A stretch of 64,000 nucleotides of DNA from an uncultured Ignatzschineria sp. (GTDB lineage: Bacteria > Pseudomonadota > Gammaproteobacteria > Cardiobacteriales > Wohlfahrtiimonadaceae): contig CALZEE010000006.1 of the NCBI GenBank assembly GCA_945639195.1, positions 1-64,000 of the forward strand, in the 5' to 3' direction. The notes beneath the pieces were generated by a model. The model was not told the origin of the DNA. It saw nothing but the letters and a program-made list of their open reading frames with translations, and ran no database searches. Positions 16,052 through 25,996 of this stretch are shown piece after piece. A program made the position numbers and the translations under genes. Each line of letters opens with the position of its first letter. Within the stretch, counting starts at the first letter, position 1.

Positions 16052-16918
16052 ATGAATCTAACCCCACAAGCCCACCCAGAACTCGATGCGCTGATGCCCA
16101 CCAAACCAGAGATTTTAAATATCCCTGATGAGCGAGCACGCTTTGAAAAATCTTACATTAAAAAATTTATTGTCGGCCTACTCTTTGCCGCTGCCGCGAT
16201 CTATCTTTTCATTACCGAAGAGATTGCAACGGATTACCGCATTAACCAAGATGCCGTCTACATCAATGGTCCTATTAAAGGTCGTTGTACAAGCCGAATG
16301 GCAGTATTTGTGACCTGTAACACAAGCTTTTACTACAACGGTGAAGTCCACACGAAAGACTTCTCCTTCTTTGATCTTACCTTTGATGATTACAATGCAA
16401 AAATCGTCGCGAGCCAATCAAACCCCGAACTTGCCAGTATCGACTTAGCACTCGACAAGCTCTATAGCCGTACCGCTGTATTACTCTTCTTCCTACTGAT
16501 GAGCGGTTCATTCTTCGGCTCGATCTTCTTAAACCATGCCCGTAATAAGAAAAATGCGCAGCATATTACACGCATCGCCCAAGAGATGAGCCAGCAACGC
16601 AATCATCTAACACTCGAAGTGCTTCCGATTGATCCTGAGTTTGATAAAAAAGGCATTGTGACGCAAATGCTCGTTGCAGAAAAGCCAGAGAAGATTCACT
16701 TCAACGATATCACGCCGCTTATCATGAACTATAACGATGAAGCCGTGATCTTAGTCATCACGAACCCTATGACGCAGCAATTCTTGATTGTGGACAATCA
16801 GCTTCTTCGCTTCAACCTTACCCCAGAAGCCCGCAATGCATTTGCCACTTCGCTCGATACACTTGAGACAGAAGATCTCAACACCTTCAGACGAAGACCA
16901 CCTCGTGCGAATGCATAA
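16052..16918 (+). CDS. Unrecognised two-helix inner-membrane protein
   Basis: A 288-residue protein that I do not recognise. Two hydrophobic segments are visible: KFIVGLLFAAAAIYLFI near residues 38-54 and AVLLFFLLMSGSFFGSIFL near 145-163. About 90 residues between them, containing two cysteines (GRCTSRMAVFVTCN), would be periplasmic, where they could form a disulphide. The C-terminal 120 residues would be cytoplasmic and end in a basic tail (FRRRPPRANA). It is a single-gene unit, followed by a bidirectional hairpin. The upstream ribosome binding site is weak. No function proposed. Confidence 0.75.
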   Translation: MNLTPQAHPELDALMPTKPEILNIPDERARFEKSYIKKFIVGLLFAAAAIYLFITEEIATDYRINQDAVYINGPIKGRCTSRMAVFVTCNTSFYYNGEVHTKDFSFFDLTFDDYNAKIVASQSNPELASIDLALDKLYSRTAVLLFFLLMSGSFFGSIFLNHARNKKNAQHITRIAQEMSQQRNHLTLEVLPIDPEFDKKGIVTQMLVAEKPEKIHFNDITPLIMNYNDEAVILVITNPMTQQFLIVDNQLLRFNLTPEARNAFATSLDTLETEDLNTFRRRPPRANA

Positions 16919-16930
16919 TATAACCATAAA

Positions 16931-16957
16931 AAAGGGCTGAAATTATTTCAGCCCTTT
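16931..16957. terminator. Bidirectional intrinsic terminator
   Basis: AAAGGGCTGAAA and TTTCAGCCCTTT form a perfect 12-bp stem with a 3-base loop, flanked by A- and T-runs. It lies between the convergent membrane-protein gene and mog. Confidence 0.9.
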
Positions 16958-16976
16958 CTCTTTTATAAACATTATT

Positions 16977-17549
16977 TTATGATTTTTTCTTGGGTCTAAA
17001 GGCCGTAGTCACCGCCTCATTCACTTCAATATACCCTGCCCCAATGAGATCTAAACAGTAAGGGATTGCCGAGAAGATACCATTGACGACTACATTCCCC
17101 TCTTGATCCTTCACGCCCGCAAGCGTCTCTTCAATCGCACGCGGTCTGCCGGGGAGATTCACAATAAGCGTCTCTTTACGAATCACGCCCACTTGTCTTG
17201 AAAGAATCGCCGTCGGCACAAAGTACAAACTCACCTGACGCATCTGCTCCCCAAATCCCGGCATCTCTTTATCTGCAATCGCGAGCGTTGCATCCGGAGT
17301 TACATCACGCTTGGTAGGACCTGTTCCACCGGTGGTTAATACAAGATCACATTGCTCATGATCTACCAACGCCGTTAATGTCGCCTCGATCTCAGGTTGC
17401 TCATCGGCAATCAAACGCTCATGAAAGATAATCGGATTTTGAATCGCAGAAGTAAGCCACGCTTTGAGATGCGGAATCCCCTCATCCGCATAAACGCCCT
17501 GACTCGCCCTATCTGAAACGGAGACAACGCCAATAGTAATAGTCTTCAT
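16977..17549 (-). CDS. mog: Molybdopterin adenylyltransferase
   Basis: A MogA/MoaB-fold enzyme that adenylylates molybdopterin before molybdenum insertion. Seen: TIGVVSVSDRASQGVYADEG at the N-terminus, LTTGGTGPTKRDVTPDA with the conserved GGTG loop, and the C-terminal IVNLPGRPRAIEETL. The closely similar order of motifs to E. coli Mog supports the name over MoaB. ATG 17549 is chosen because AGGGAT lies 3 bases upstream; an in-frame ATG four codons earlier is less likely. Repeat array A lies immediately upstream, so its promoter must lie in or next to the array. Confidence 0.92.
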   Translation of the reverse strand: MKTITIGVVSVSDRASQGVYADEGIPHLKAWLTSAIQNPIIFHERLIADEQPEIEATLTALVDHEQCDLVLTTGGTGPTKRDVTPDATLAIADKEMPGFGEQMRQVSLYFVPTAILSRQVGVIRKETLIVNLPGRPRAIEETLAGVKDQEGNVVVNGIFSAIPYCLDLIGAGYIEVNEAVTTAFRPKKKS

Positions 17550-17665
17550 AATATCCCTCATGATTTATTCGTTAGTGATGATGGCTAGTTTAGCAGATCC
17601 CCAAAAGTGATTCATCGCCGGAATCAAAAGCATCCTCATTACCGGCAATCAACCTCTAAATGCCG

Positions 17666-18358
17666 GGGATTCGCATCAATGTTGGCGCATCGGCTATGAG
17701 AAGCACATGAATAAGTGCTATCCAACATCATGCAAGCTGATTTGATTTGCACATCAACAGCTCATTCAAATCTGGGGAGAATGCGTGCATGCTTATCACA
17801 ACCGCACGCCAGCAAGTTGGGCAGCGGCTCAATGCCGGAGAAATGCCGGCAATCAATATCCAAATGCCGGAGATTCACCCCTGATCTTGAGTACCCAATG
17901 CCAGAGATTCGCCCCTATGTTGGCGCATCGGCTATGAGAAGCACATGAATGGTGCTATCCAACATCGTGCAAGCTGATTTGATACGCGCATCAACAGCTC
18001 ACCCAAAGCTGGGGAGAATGTCTGCCTGCTTATCACAACCCCGCGCCAGCAAGTTGGGCAGCGACTCAATGCCGGAGATTCACCCCTGATCTTGAGTACC
18101 CAATGCCAGAGATTCGCCCCAATGTTGGCGCATCGGCTATGAGAAGCACATGAATCGTGCTATCCAACATCGTGCAAGCTGATTTGATTTGCACATCAAA
18201 AGCTCACCCAAAGCTGGGGAGAATGCGTGCATGCTTTTCACAACCCCGCGCCAGCAGGTTCGGCAACGGCTCAATGCCGAGAAAATGCCGGCAATCAACA
18301 TCCAAATGCCGGAGATTCGCCCCAATGTTAAGCATCTATTGCCGGAAAAATGCCGGCA
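17666..18358. repeat. Intergenic repeat array A (three units of about 205-238 bp)
   Basis: Three imperfect direct repeats; the landmark GTTGGCGCATCGG recurs at 17681, 17919 and 18124. Each unit can form hairpins: GTTGG...AGCAC / GTGCT...CCAAC, and AGCTG-at-TTGAT / ATCAA-CAGCT. The loop of the latter differs between units (TTGCAC, ACGCGC) while the stem is kept. Every unit carries the shared core found in arrays B and C, here on the minus strand (about 17760-17813, 17997-18050, 18202-18255). TGCCGG words are frequent. No coding sense was found. It lies between the 3' end of nuoN and the 5' end of mog. Confidence 0.92.
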
Positions 18359-18362
18359 ATAA

Positions 18363-18395
18363 AAAAGAGCGCTCATGAAATCATGGCGCTCTTTT
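18363..18395 (-). terminator. Terminator of the nuo operon
   Basis: AAAAGAGCGC and GCGCTCTTTT form a 10-bp stem extended by CATGA/TCATG, 35 bases beyond the nuoN stop. On the minus strand it ends in a T-run. Confidence 0.9.
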
Positions 18396-18430
18396 GAAGT
18401 GAGGATTGCTCCCCGCACTATATTCGCAAC

Positions 18431-19894
18431 TTATAGAAGTGCTAAAAGAAGTGAAGGTGCAATTCCTAATACCACTAATAATGCAGTATTCACGTTAAAG
18501 AATACTTTGCTTAAACCGTTTGCTTCAACAGTAAGCGTTCTTCCTGCCACTTCTTCATCAAAGAACATCACTTTGATAACACGAAGGTAGTAGTAAAGAC
18601 CGATAACTGACATAAGAAGTGCGATTACCACTGTGTAGAGATAACCCGCTTCGAATGCTGCTCTTAAGACAACGAATTTTGCGTAGAAGCCAACGAAGAA
18701 TGGAATACCACCCATCGATAACATCACCATTGCCATTAAGATTGCGTACCAAGCGTGATTTTTTGCAAAGCCTTTAAGATCATCAATACTTTGAATCTCA
18801 CGACCATTGATTTTTACAGAGAGTAAGAAACCAAAGGCTGCGGTTGTTGTCATCGCGTAAGTGATTGCGTAGAAGAGTCCTGCACTTAATGTTGCATTGT
18901 CTGTGTTCGCAATTAACAAACCTAAGATGATAAAGCCCGCATGAGATACTGCAGAGTAACCGAGCATACGACGGATATTCTCTTGTTTCAAGGCAACTAA
19001 GTTACCAATCACAAATGAGATAATCGCGATCGCAATGATGAAGGGTTCCCATTTATCCGCAAACGACGATAAACCGCCTAAGAGGATAATCACACCCATC
19101 ATGAATGCAGCGATTTTTGGCGCCGCACCAATGAACATTGCAACCGGTGCCGGTGCGCCTTCGTATACGTCTGGAACCCAGCCGTGGAAAGGTGCTGCCC
19201 CAAGTTTAAAGACTGTTCCCACAATTAAGAATACTGATGAGAAGAGGATTAATCTTGATTGGCTATCGGTTAAGCCTTCAACAAGCACATCACTGATCGC
19301 AGCGATTTTAAGTGAACCTGTTGCGCCGTAGAGAAGTGCCATACCAAAGAGTAAGATTCCTGAAGACATCGCACCCATTACAAAGTACTTCATCGCAGCT
19401 TCTGAACCTTTATTGCTCTTACGATGAAGGGCAACTAAGGCATACATTGGAAGCGACATAAGCTCAAGACCCACATAGATTGTGAGCATGCTACCTGCTG
19501 ATACGAGTACTAACATTCCTAAGGTACTTAAGAGGATTAATACATAGTATTCTGCATTCGCAATATCATTTTCGCTTAAGCGATTCGTGCTGTAGATAAG
19601 ACCAAACGCTACGATTAACACCATGAATACTTTCAAGAGTGTGATGAGCGGGTTATAGATAATCTCTCCAAACCAGAAGAAATTATTGGCAACCACGCCC
19701 CCAGTAACATCGACGTTATATTGGAACAGGCCTAAAGCGCCCGTTCCGAAAAGTGCAATAAGACTTAGCGTACAGAGCATTGACTGCTTTGCATTCTTAT
19801 TTAAGCTCTCATATAACAAGATGATGACGATCATACTCATTAAAAAGATCTCAGGAAGAGCAACGAGTATATCTGTCAGATTTAATTCCATCAT
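18431..19894 (-). CDS. nuoN: NADH-quinone oxidoreductase subunit N
   Basis: A 487-residue antiporter-like membrane subunit of complex I with about 14 hydrophobic helices. The pattern LELMSLPMYALVAL with the key Glu, the conserved Lys in FKLGAAPFHGWVPDVYEG, and ENIRRMLGYSAVSHAGFI are NuoN hallmarks. It pumps protons in the distal membrane arm. AAGGAAG lies 5 bases before the first of two adjacent ATGs. It is the last gene of the nuo operon and is followed by a terminator and repeat array A. Confidence 0.97.
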   Translation of the reverse strand: MMELNLTDILVALPEIFLMSMIVIILLYESLNKNAKQSMLCTLSLIALFGTGALGLFQYNVDVTGGVVANNFFWFGEIIYNPLITLLKVFMVLIVAFGLIYSTNRLSENDIANAEYYVLILLSTLGMLVLVSAGSMLTIYVGLELMSLPMYALVALHRKSNKGSEAAMKYFVMGAMSSGILLFGMALLYGATGSLKIAAISDVLVEGLTDSQSRLILFSSVFLIVGTVFKLGAAPFHGWVPDVYEGAPAPVAMFIGAAPKIAAFMMGVIILLGGLSSFADKWEPFIIAIAIISFVIGNLVALKQENIRRMLGYSAVSHAGFIILGLLIANTDNATLSAGLFYAITYAMTTTAAFGFLLSVKINGREIQSIDDLKGFAKNHAWYAILMAMVMLSMGGIPFFVGFYAKFVVLRAAFEAGYLYTVVIALLMSVIGLYYYLRVIKVMFFDEEVAGRTLTVEANGLSKVFFNVNTALLVVLGIAPSLLLALL

Positions 19895-19905
19895 TTTAAC
19901 TTCCT

Positions 19906-21420
19906 TTAGAATTGATCTTTCAAGTGATTAATAAGCCCATCAATCGTTGATTGCATTAAGTTTGCAATCGGATCTGGCCATACTCCTAAGAGGATGACAA
20001 GAATCGCTAATGAACCCAACATGAACCACTCACGGCCATTGATATCTTTCATCTGTCTTACGTGATCATGTACGATATCGCCCAAGATAACGCGCTTTGT
20101 TAACCAGAGGTTATACGCTGCACTTAAGATGAGTGATAATGCCACTAAGATCGCAATGTAGACTGAGTAATGGAAGCTCGCAAGAATTGTCCAGAACTCA
20201 CCGATGAAGCCTGATGTACCTGGTAATCCTGAGTTTGCCATCGCAAAGAAGATAAAGAATGCCCCAAAGATTGGCATGCTATTAATCACACCGCCGTAAT
20301 CTGCGATTTCTCTTGAATGAACACGGTCATAAAGTACCCCAATACAGAGGAACATTCCCGCCGAGATCAAACCATGCGAAATCATCTGCATCATACCGCC
20401 TTGAAGCGCCATCTGCATTGCTTCTGGATCTAATGATCCACCGCCAAGCATCGCTACAGGAAGAATGAACGCAAGCGTTACAAATCCCATGTGTGAGATT
20501 GAGGAGTAAGCGATCATCTTCTTCATGTCACGTTGAACAAGTGCTACAAGCGCAATATAGAGAATCGCGATAACACTGAGTGCAACGATAAGCCATGCAT
20601 AAGCTGATGCGCCTAATGGTGCGATCGGCAAGATGAAGCGAACAAAACCATAACCCCCAATTTTAAGGGTAATCGCCGCTAAGATCACAGAACCACCTGT
20701 CGGTGCTTCAACGTGCGCTGAAGGTAACCAAGTGTGAACTGGGAACATCGGCACTTTTACCGCGAATCCTGCGAGGAATGCGAAGAAGAGCCATTTTTGT
20801 GTTGATTCAGCCAACTCAAGATTTTGGAATCCTAAGATGTTGAAATCGCCACTTTGGAAGTAAAGATAAATAAGTGCAATCAGTAAGAAGATTGATCCTA
20901 AGAAGGTGTAAAGGAAGAATTTAAGTGCTGCCGTAATTCGACCTGGGCCTCCCCAGATACCGATGATTAAGAACATCGGAATGAGCATTGCTTCGAAGAA
21001 GACGTAGAAGAGAATCCCATCTACTGAGGCGAAGATCCCGTTCATTAATCCTTCGAGAATTAAGAATGCCGCGAAATACTGATGCGGACGATCCTTAATA
21101 ATCTCCCAACCTGCAATGACCACAAGGATCGTTACAAATGTCGTGAGGACAATAAAGGGCATCGAGAATCCATCAATACCTAAATGGTAGCTGATTCCCA
21201 AATCACTGCTCCACGCAATCTGTTCTACAAACTGCATGCCACTACTATCGGGATTGAACAGGAATAATAGTGGTAACGAAATAATAAAAGCAAGAATAGC
21301 AAAGGCGAGAGACATCCAGCGTACTCGGGCTGGGTCATTCCCAACCGCGAGTACAATGAGTCCTCCGAGAATCGGAAGCCAAATGACTAAACTTAACCAA
21401 GAGATATGCATTAGTTCCAT
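19906..21420 (-). CDS. nuoM: NADH-quinone oxidoreductase subunit M
   Basis: A 504-residue antiporter-like proton-pumping subunit of complex I. Visible motifs are the Glu-containing FYVFFEAMLIPMFLIIGIWGG, AVKVPMFPVHTWLPSAHVEAPTGG with conserved Lys and His, and DMKKMIAYSSISHMGF. The length is normal. It lies 9 bases after nuoL and 11 before nuoN. Nothing is unusual except the retention of the full three-antiporter set, which shows a complete proton-pumping type 1 enzyme. Confidence 0.98.
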   Translation of the reverse strand: MELMHISWLSLVIWLPILGGLIVLAVGNDPARVRWMSLAFAILAFIISLPLLFLFNPDSSGMQFVEQIAWSSDLGISYHLGIDGFSMPFIVLTTFVTILVVIAGWEIIKDRPHQYFAAFLILEGLMNGIFASVDGILFYVFFEAMLIPMFLIIGIWGGPGRITAALKFFLYTFLGSIFLLIALIYLYFQSGDFNILGFQNLELAESTQKWLFFAFLAGFAVKVPMFPVHTWLPSAHVEAPTGGSVILAAITLKIGGYGFVRFILPIAPLGASAYAWLIVALSVIAILYIALVALVQRDMKKMIAYSSISHMGFVTLAFILPVAMLGGGSLDPEAMQMALQGGMMQMISHGLISAGMFLCIGVLYDRVHSREIADYGGVINSMPIFGAFFIFFAMANSGLPGTSGFIGEFWTILASFHYSVYIAILVALSLILSAAYNLWLTKRVILGDIVHDHVRQMKDINGREWFMLGSLAILVILLGVWPDPIANLMQSTIDGLINHLKDQF

Positions 21421-21429
21421 TGTTTATTC

Positions 21430-23433
21430 CTAGTTAAAAAATACGACCCAAGTCATGAGCGCTAATAATCCAGCTACCATTAAGAATGCTGCATGGTAGA
21501 TGTACCCCGTTTGAATTCGGCGAAGTCCCGCACCTGCGCATGACGCAATGCGTGCTGCCCCAAATACAATACCGCGATCAATAATCATGTCATCAATCTT
21601 CGTCCAGAAGAATCGACCCAGACCTACCGCACCATTAGCGATAAACTTCTGGTTGATGTCATCGAAGTAGTATTTGTTATCAAACACTTTAGAAAGACCT
21701 GTTTTATCCAGAACTTCACGACCCTTCGCTGCCACTTTTGGTTGAATCAAGAAGCTATACCAAGCAACCGCAATCCCCGCTAATGTGAGATAAAACGCAG
21801 GTGCTGTTAATGCTTCTTTCGTCATCGCAAGTGATCCTTCGAAACTATTTTTCATAATTTCTGTAGCAGGATTAACCACGTTATCAATGAAGACTGAATC
21901 TGCTAAGAACGTATTCTCAAACATCATCGGCGCCATGAACCAACCTAAGATGACTGAAGGAATCGCAAGAAGAATCAACGGTAACGTCACAACCCATGAT
22001 GACTCTTTAGGTTCTGCCGGAAGGATGCTCTCATCATCGCCATGGTGATCATGACCCAATGACTCATCCACTGTATAACGTGCTTTACCATGGAATACTA
22101 AGAAGTACATTCTAAAGGTATAGAGCGCCGTCATAAAGACCCCAATCTCAAGCGCGATCAATGCAAAGCCTGAACCAAACGTCGTGCTGTGCTCAAGTGC
22201 CCAGATGATTCCCTCTTTCGAGTAGTAACCTGAGAAGAATGGCATCCCGACTAATGCGAGTGATCCGATTAATGTGGTGATCCAAGTAATAGGCATCTTC
22301 TTACGAAGTCCACCCATGAAGCGCATATCTTGCACATGGCTCATACCAATAATGACCGAACCCGCACCTAAGAAGAGCAATGCTTTAAAGAACGCATGCG
22401 TTGTTAAGTGGAATGCTGCCAATGAGTACGTTGATGCACCGAGTGCCACAGTCATGTAACCAAGCTGTGAGATCGTTGAGTAAGCAATAACGCGTTTGAT
22501 GTCGTTTTGGAAGAGACCGAGGATACCCATGAAGAGTGCCGTGATCGCTCCTAAAATTAAGACCATTGATAACGCAGTTGTTGAAAGCTCGTAGATCGGT
22601 GACATACGCGCCACCATGAAGATACCTGCAGTAACCATTGTTGCCGCATGGATCAATGCAGAGATCGGTGTAGGACCTTCCATTGAATCTGGTAACCAAA
22701 CATGAAGCGGAACCTGCGCTGATTTACCCATTGCCCCGATGAAGAGGAATACGGCTGCGAACGTCATGATATTCCAGTCCGTTCCTAAGAAGTGGAACGT
22801 TCCTGCTGCTTCTGGCAATCTTTCGAATGCTTCAGTATATGTGAGCGAGCTCGTCATATACGCCACACATGCAATCCCGATTAAGAATCCAAAGTCACCA
22901 ACACGGTTTACTAAGAACGCTTTCATGTTTGCATATGTTGCGGTTGGTTTTTTGAACCAGAAACCGATTAAGAGATATGACACAAGTCCTACCGCTTCCC
23001 AACCAAAGAAGAGCTGCATAAAGTTGTTAGACATTACGAGCATCAACATTGAGAAGGTGAAGAGTGAGATATAACTGAAGAATCTGTTATATCCAGGATC
23101 GCCTTTCATATAACCAATCGAATAAACGTGAACCATGGTAGATACCGAGGTAATCACAACCATCATCATCGCCGTTAGGTTATCAACCATAAAGCCAACG
23201 CCAACGCTGAGTGAGCCTGTACTCATCCATGTATAGAGGTTCTCATCGAAGATGGGAGCGCCATTCATGTGTGAGATCAAGACATAACCAGAAAGCACAG
23301 CAGCCATTGCCACGAATAAGATCGTGATTGTGTGCGCCACTTTTTGGTTAATCACTCGGCAGAAGAGCCCAGCAATTGCTGATCCTAAGAGAGGCAATAA
23401 GACAATTAGAATATATATATATTTTAAATCCAT
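21430..23433 (-). CDS. nuoL: NADH-quinone oxidoreductase subunit L
   Basis: A 667-residue antiporter-like subunit at the tip of the membrane arm of complex I, with the long C-terminal lateral helix and final transmembrane helix expected from the length. Seen: LFFGWEAVGLVSYLLIGFW with the conserved Glu, GKSAQVPLHVWLPDSMEGPTP, and DIKRVIAYSTISQLGYM. A His/Asp-rich loop (HDHHGDDES) lies in the second half. It follows nuoK with 2 bases between them. Confidence 0.98.
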   Translation of the reverse strand: MDLKYIYILIVLLPLLGSAIAGLFCRVINQKVAHTITILFVAMAAVLSGYVLISHMNGAPIFDENLYTWMSTGSLSVGVGFMVDNLTAMMMVVITSVSTMVHVYSIGYMKGDPGYNRFFSYISLFTFSMLMLVMSNNFMQLFFGWEAVGLVSYLLIGFWFKKPTATYANMKAFLVNRVGDFGFLIGIACVAYMTSSLTYTEAFERLPEAAGTFHFLGTDWNIMTFAAVFLFIGAMGKSAQVPLHVWLPDSMEGPTPISALIHAATMVTAGIFMVARMSPIYELSTTALSMVLILGAITALFMGILGLFQNDIKRVIAYSTISQLGYMTVALGASTYSLAAFHLTTHAFFKALLFLGAGSVIIGMSHVQDMRFMGGLRKKMPITWITTLIGSLALVGMPFFSGYYSKEGIIWALEHSTTFGSGFALIALEIGVFMTALYTFRMYFLVFHGKARYTVDESLGHDHHGDDESILPAEPKESSWVVTLPLILLAIPSVILGWFMAPMMFENTFLADSVFIDNVVNPATEIMKNSFEGSLAMTKEALTAPAFYLTLAGIAVAWYSFLIQPKVAAKGREVLDKTGLSKVFDNKYYFDDINQKFIANGAVGLGRFFWTKIDDMIIDRGIVFGAARIASCAGAGLRRIQTGYIYHAAFLMVAGLLALMTWVVFFN

Positions 23434-23435
23434 TG

Positions 23436-23744
23436 TTAGCCTCTTAATTCCGTAATTTCATCAACATTAATGCTTCCACGGTTTCTGAACACTAATACTA
23501 AGATTGCAAGACCAATTGCTGCTTCAGCCGCCGCTACTGCGAGGGTGAAGAAGACAAAGATCTGACCATGTAAATCACCAGAAAACTGTGAGAATGCGAC
23601 AAATAGTGTGCTACTCGCTAAAAGCATGAGCTCGATACACATTAAAAGTACAATCAAGTTTCTACGATTAATGAAGATCCCTGCAGCACTAATTCCAAAG
23701 AGAATTGTCGAGAGAATAATATAATCATCAATAACAAGATTCAT
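23436..23744 (-). CDS. nuoK: NADH-quinone oxidoreductase subunit K
   Basis: A 102-residue three-helix membrane subunit. The two buried glutamates needed for proton translocation are visible in CIELMLLA and [12 protein letters not shown]. The length equals that of typical NuoK. It lies 1 base from nuoJ and 2 from nuoL, so translation is likely coupled. Confidence 0.97.
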   Translation of the reverse strand: MNLVIDDYIILSTILFGISAAGIFINRRNLIVLLMCIELMLLASSTLFVAFSQFSGDLHGQIFVFFTLAVAAAEAAIGLAILVLVFRNRGSINVDEITELRG

Positions 23745-23745
23745 T

Positions 23746-24423
23746 TTACTTTTCCTCCACTTCTGTTACTGCATCTTCCGGCACTTCTTTAATCGGTGCT
23801 GGCGCTAAAACTGCAGAATCCATCTTCACCATACGAATACGTTTAGTTGGATCGGCTTTAATCTGCCAACCAACATTCACGTCTTTACGACGAAGTGGCC
23901 CGATACGACGCGTTAATGCAATCGCTGCAATCATTGCTACTAAGAGAATGAGTGCTGTTGCTTCAAATGCATAGATATATTCGGTATAAAGAAGCACACC
24001 GAGTTCTTGCGCATTCGTTAGCTCTGCGCCTTGACGAATCGACTCAACGCCGCCCTCAAGTGCAAAGTTGTTTGCGATAAAGCTATCGCCACCAAGCGCA
24101 ACAATCAAGATCTCTGCAATGAATACAATCGACACTAAAAGTGCGATTGGGAGATACTTCACAAATCCCTCTTTAAGCATATCGTGAGGAACATCAAGCA
24201 TCATCACCGCAAAGAGGAAGAAGACCATCACGGCACCACAGTAAATAATGATGAGTGACAGCGCTAAGAATTCCGCTTGAAGTAATAACCAGCTACAGCT
24301 CACCATCACAAAGATCAAGATCAGGTGCAGTACTGACGTCATCGTATTTTTTGCACTAACGACACGGATCGCTGAATAGACCGTGATGAGTGCGAAGATA
24401 TAAAATAGTATCTTAAATAACAT
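23746..24423 (-). CDS. nuoJ: NADH-quinone oxidoreductase subunit J
   Basis: A 225-residue membrane subunit with five hydrophobic helices. The conserved [21 protein letters not shown] (helix 3 with its pi-bulge) is visible. A hydrophilic C-terminal tail of about 50 residues (from [14 protein letters not shown]) ends in an acidic stretch and is longer than in some relatives. The gene lies between nuoI and nuoK with short gaps. Confidence 0.95.
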   Translation of the reverse strand: MLFKILFYIFALITVYSAIRVVSAKNTMTSVLHLILIFVMVSCSWLLLQAEFLALSLIIIYCGAVMVFFLFAVMMLDVPHDMLKEGFVKYLPIALLVSIVFIAEILIVALGGDSFIANNFALEGGVESIRQGAELTNAQELGVLLYTEYIYAFEATALILLVAMIAAIALTRRIGPLRRKDVNVGWQIKADPTKRIRMVKMDSAVLAPAPIKEVPEDAVTEVEEK

Positions 24424-24432
24424 CGTCTCCCC

Positions 24433-24924
24433 CTAATAGAGCTTTGAGTCAAGCGCGCGGTCTGCTGCGATTTGTACTTCGTACTTATCGCCGAGTGCAA
24501 GCAAGGTCTCTTTTGCAATGATATTGTCGCCCTTCTCTTCCATGTGGTACTCAAATACGCGTGTTAACACGATTGAGTCAACCGGACATGCTTGTTCGCA
24601 AAGTCCACAGAAGATACATTTAAAGAGGTCAATATCGTAACGTGTTGTACGACGGGTCCCATCGCCGCGCTCTTCTGTATCGATCGTAATTGCAAGTGCA
24701 GGACAAACTGCCTCACAAAGTTTACAACCAATACAACGCTCTTCCCCGTTTGGATAACGGCGAAGGGCATGAAGTCCGCGGAAACGATTGGACTGTGGCG
24801 TTTTTTCAAACGGATACTCGATCGTAAATTTCGGTTTAAAGAGATAGCGGAAGGTAATACCTAACCCCTTACGCAACTCTTTTAACGTAAACGTCTCGTA
24901 TAGTGATTTTAAATATCTAAACAT
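24433..24924 (-). CDS. nuoI: NADH-quinone oxidoreductase subunit I
   Basis: A 163-residue ferredoxin-like subunit carrying clusters N6a and N6b. The two 4Fe-4S motifs are clear: [12 protein letters not shown] and [13 protein letters not shown] hydrophobic/basic N-terminus ([20 protein letters not shown]) docks onto NuoH. This short form (about 163 residues) is typical of alpha-, beta- and many gammaproteobacterial enzymes. Confidence 0.98.
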   Translation of the reverse strand: MFRYLKSLYETFTLKELRKGLGITFRYLFKPKFTIEYPFEKTPQSNRFRGLHALRRYPNGEERCIGCKLCEAVCPALAITIDTEERGDGTRRTTRYDIDLFKCIFCGLCEQACPVDSIVLTRVFEYHMEEKGDNIIAKETLLALGDKYEVQIAADRALDSKLY

Positions 24925-24943
24925 TGATAGTCCTACCTATTCC

Positions 24944-25996
24944 TTAAAACCATGGTTTTAAACCGATGCCGTACATCACAAGAACTACTGCGATCCATAC
25001 GAGTGCAATCGGAATAAAGAATTTCCAGCCTAAGCGCATAATCTGGTCATAACGATAACCAGGGAATGTCGCACGGACCCAAATCATTGCGAAGAGGAAG
25101 AATGCCATTTTGAGAATCATCCAGAAGAGACTATCTGTCGCTAAGAATGAAACCACTGGGATATTCGCAACCGCTTCTACGCCTGATAACGGTGAGAGCC
25201 AGCCCCCGAAGAAGAGAAGACTCATCAATGCCGACATCAAGATCATATTGGTGTACTCAGCAAGGTAGAATGTTACGAAACCTGTTCCTGAATACTCCGT
25301 GAAGTATCCCGCAACGATTTCTGATTCCCCTTCTGTTACCTCAAATGGTGCGCGGTTAAGCTCAGCTAAACCTGCAATGAAGTAGATCACTGCCATTGGC
25401 AATAATGGAATAAAGTACCAGTTGATAAGACCGAGATTACCTGATTGGCCTTTCACGATTTCAGAAAGGTTTAAGCTTCCTGAGATCATCACAACTGTGA
25501 TTAATGCAAACCCGATTGCAAGCTCATAAGAGACGACTTGCGCCGCACTACGAATTGCCCCGAAGATTGCAAACTTAGAGTTAGAACCCCAACCCCCAAT
25601 CAGTGATGAATAAACCCCAAGTGATGTCATTGCAAGGATATAAAGAATCCCTGAATCCATCGAGGAGCTAATCCAACCATCTTGGAAAGGAATCACGGCC
25701 CATACTGCGAATGCAGTTGTTACAGCAACAAATGGGGCAATGATGAACATTGCTTTATTTGCAGCTGATGGAATGATCCACTCTTTGAAGAGCATTTTAA
25801 GTAAGTCCGCAAATGGTTGTAATAACCCTTTTGGACCGACTCTGTTTGGCCCTAAACGGATATGCATATATCCAAGGACTTTACGCTCAGCAAAAGTCAG
25901 GTACGCTACCGATAAAACGATCGGTAAGAAAATCACCAATGTTTTGAGTAGAGCCCAAACAAGCGGATAATGAATAATCGCCATTACAATATCCAT
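24944..25996 (-). CDS. nuoH: NADH-quinone oxidoreductase subunit H
   Basis: A 350-residue membrane subunit with about eight helices that forms much of the quinone cavity. The signatures [41 protein letters not shown] and [15 protein letters not shown] are visible, including the acids lining the quinone path. The nuoG stop at 25997 directly adjoins its ATG, so translation is probably coupled. Confidence 0.98.
   Translation of the reverse strand: MDIVMAIIHYPLVWALLKTLVIFLPIVLSVAYLTFAERKVLGYMHIRLGPNRVGPKGLLQPFADLLKMLFKEWIIPSAANKAMFIIAPFVAVTTAFAVWAVIPFQDGWISSSMDSGILYILAMTSLGVYSSLIGGWGSNSKFAIFGAIRSAAQVVSYELAIGFALITVVMISGSLNLSEIVKGQSGNLGLINWYFIPLLPMAVIYFIAGLAELNRAPFEVTEGESEIVAGYFTEYSGTGFVTFYLAEYTNMILMSALMSLLFFGGWLSPLSGVEAVANIPVVSFLATDSLFWMILKMAFFLFAMIWVRATFPGYRYDQIMRLGWKFFIPIALVWIAVVLVMYGIGLKPWF

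Noticed and set aside
17666..18358. Array A as a CRISPR
   Set aside because: Units are over 200 bp with no alternating short repeats and unique spacers, and no cas genes are in the window.
17666..18358. Arrays as integron attC cassettes or an insertion sequence remnant
   Set aside because: No integrase or transposase frame, no terminal inverted repeats or target duplications were seen, and units are in direct tandem.
22385..22699. Long minus-strand open frame inside nuoL in another frame
   Set aside because: Fully inside nuoL, which has clear motifs; no independent start signal.
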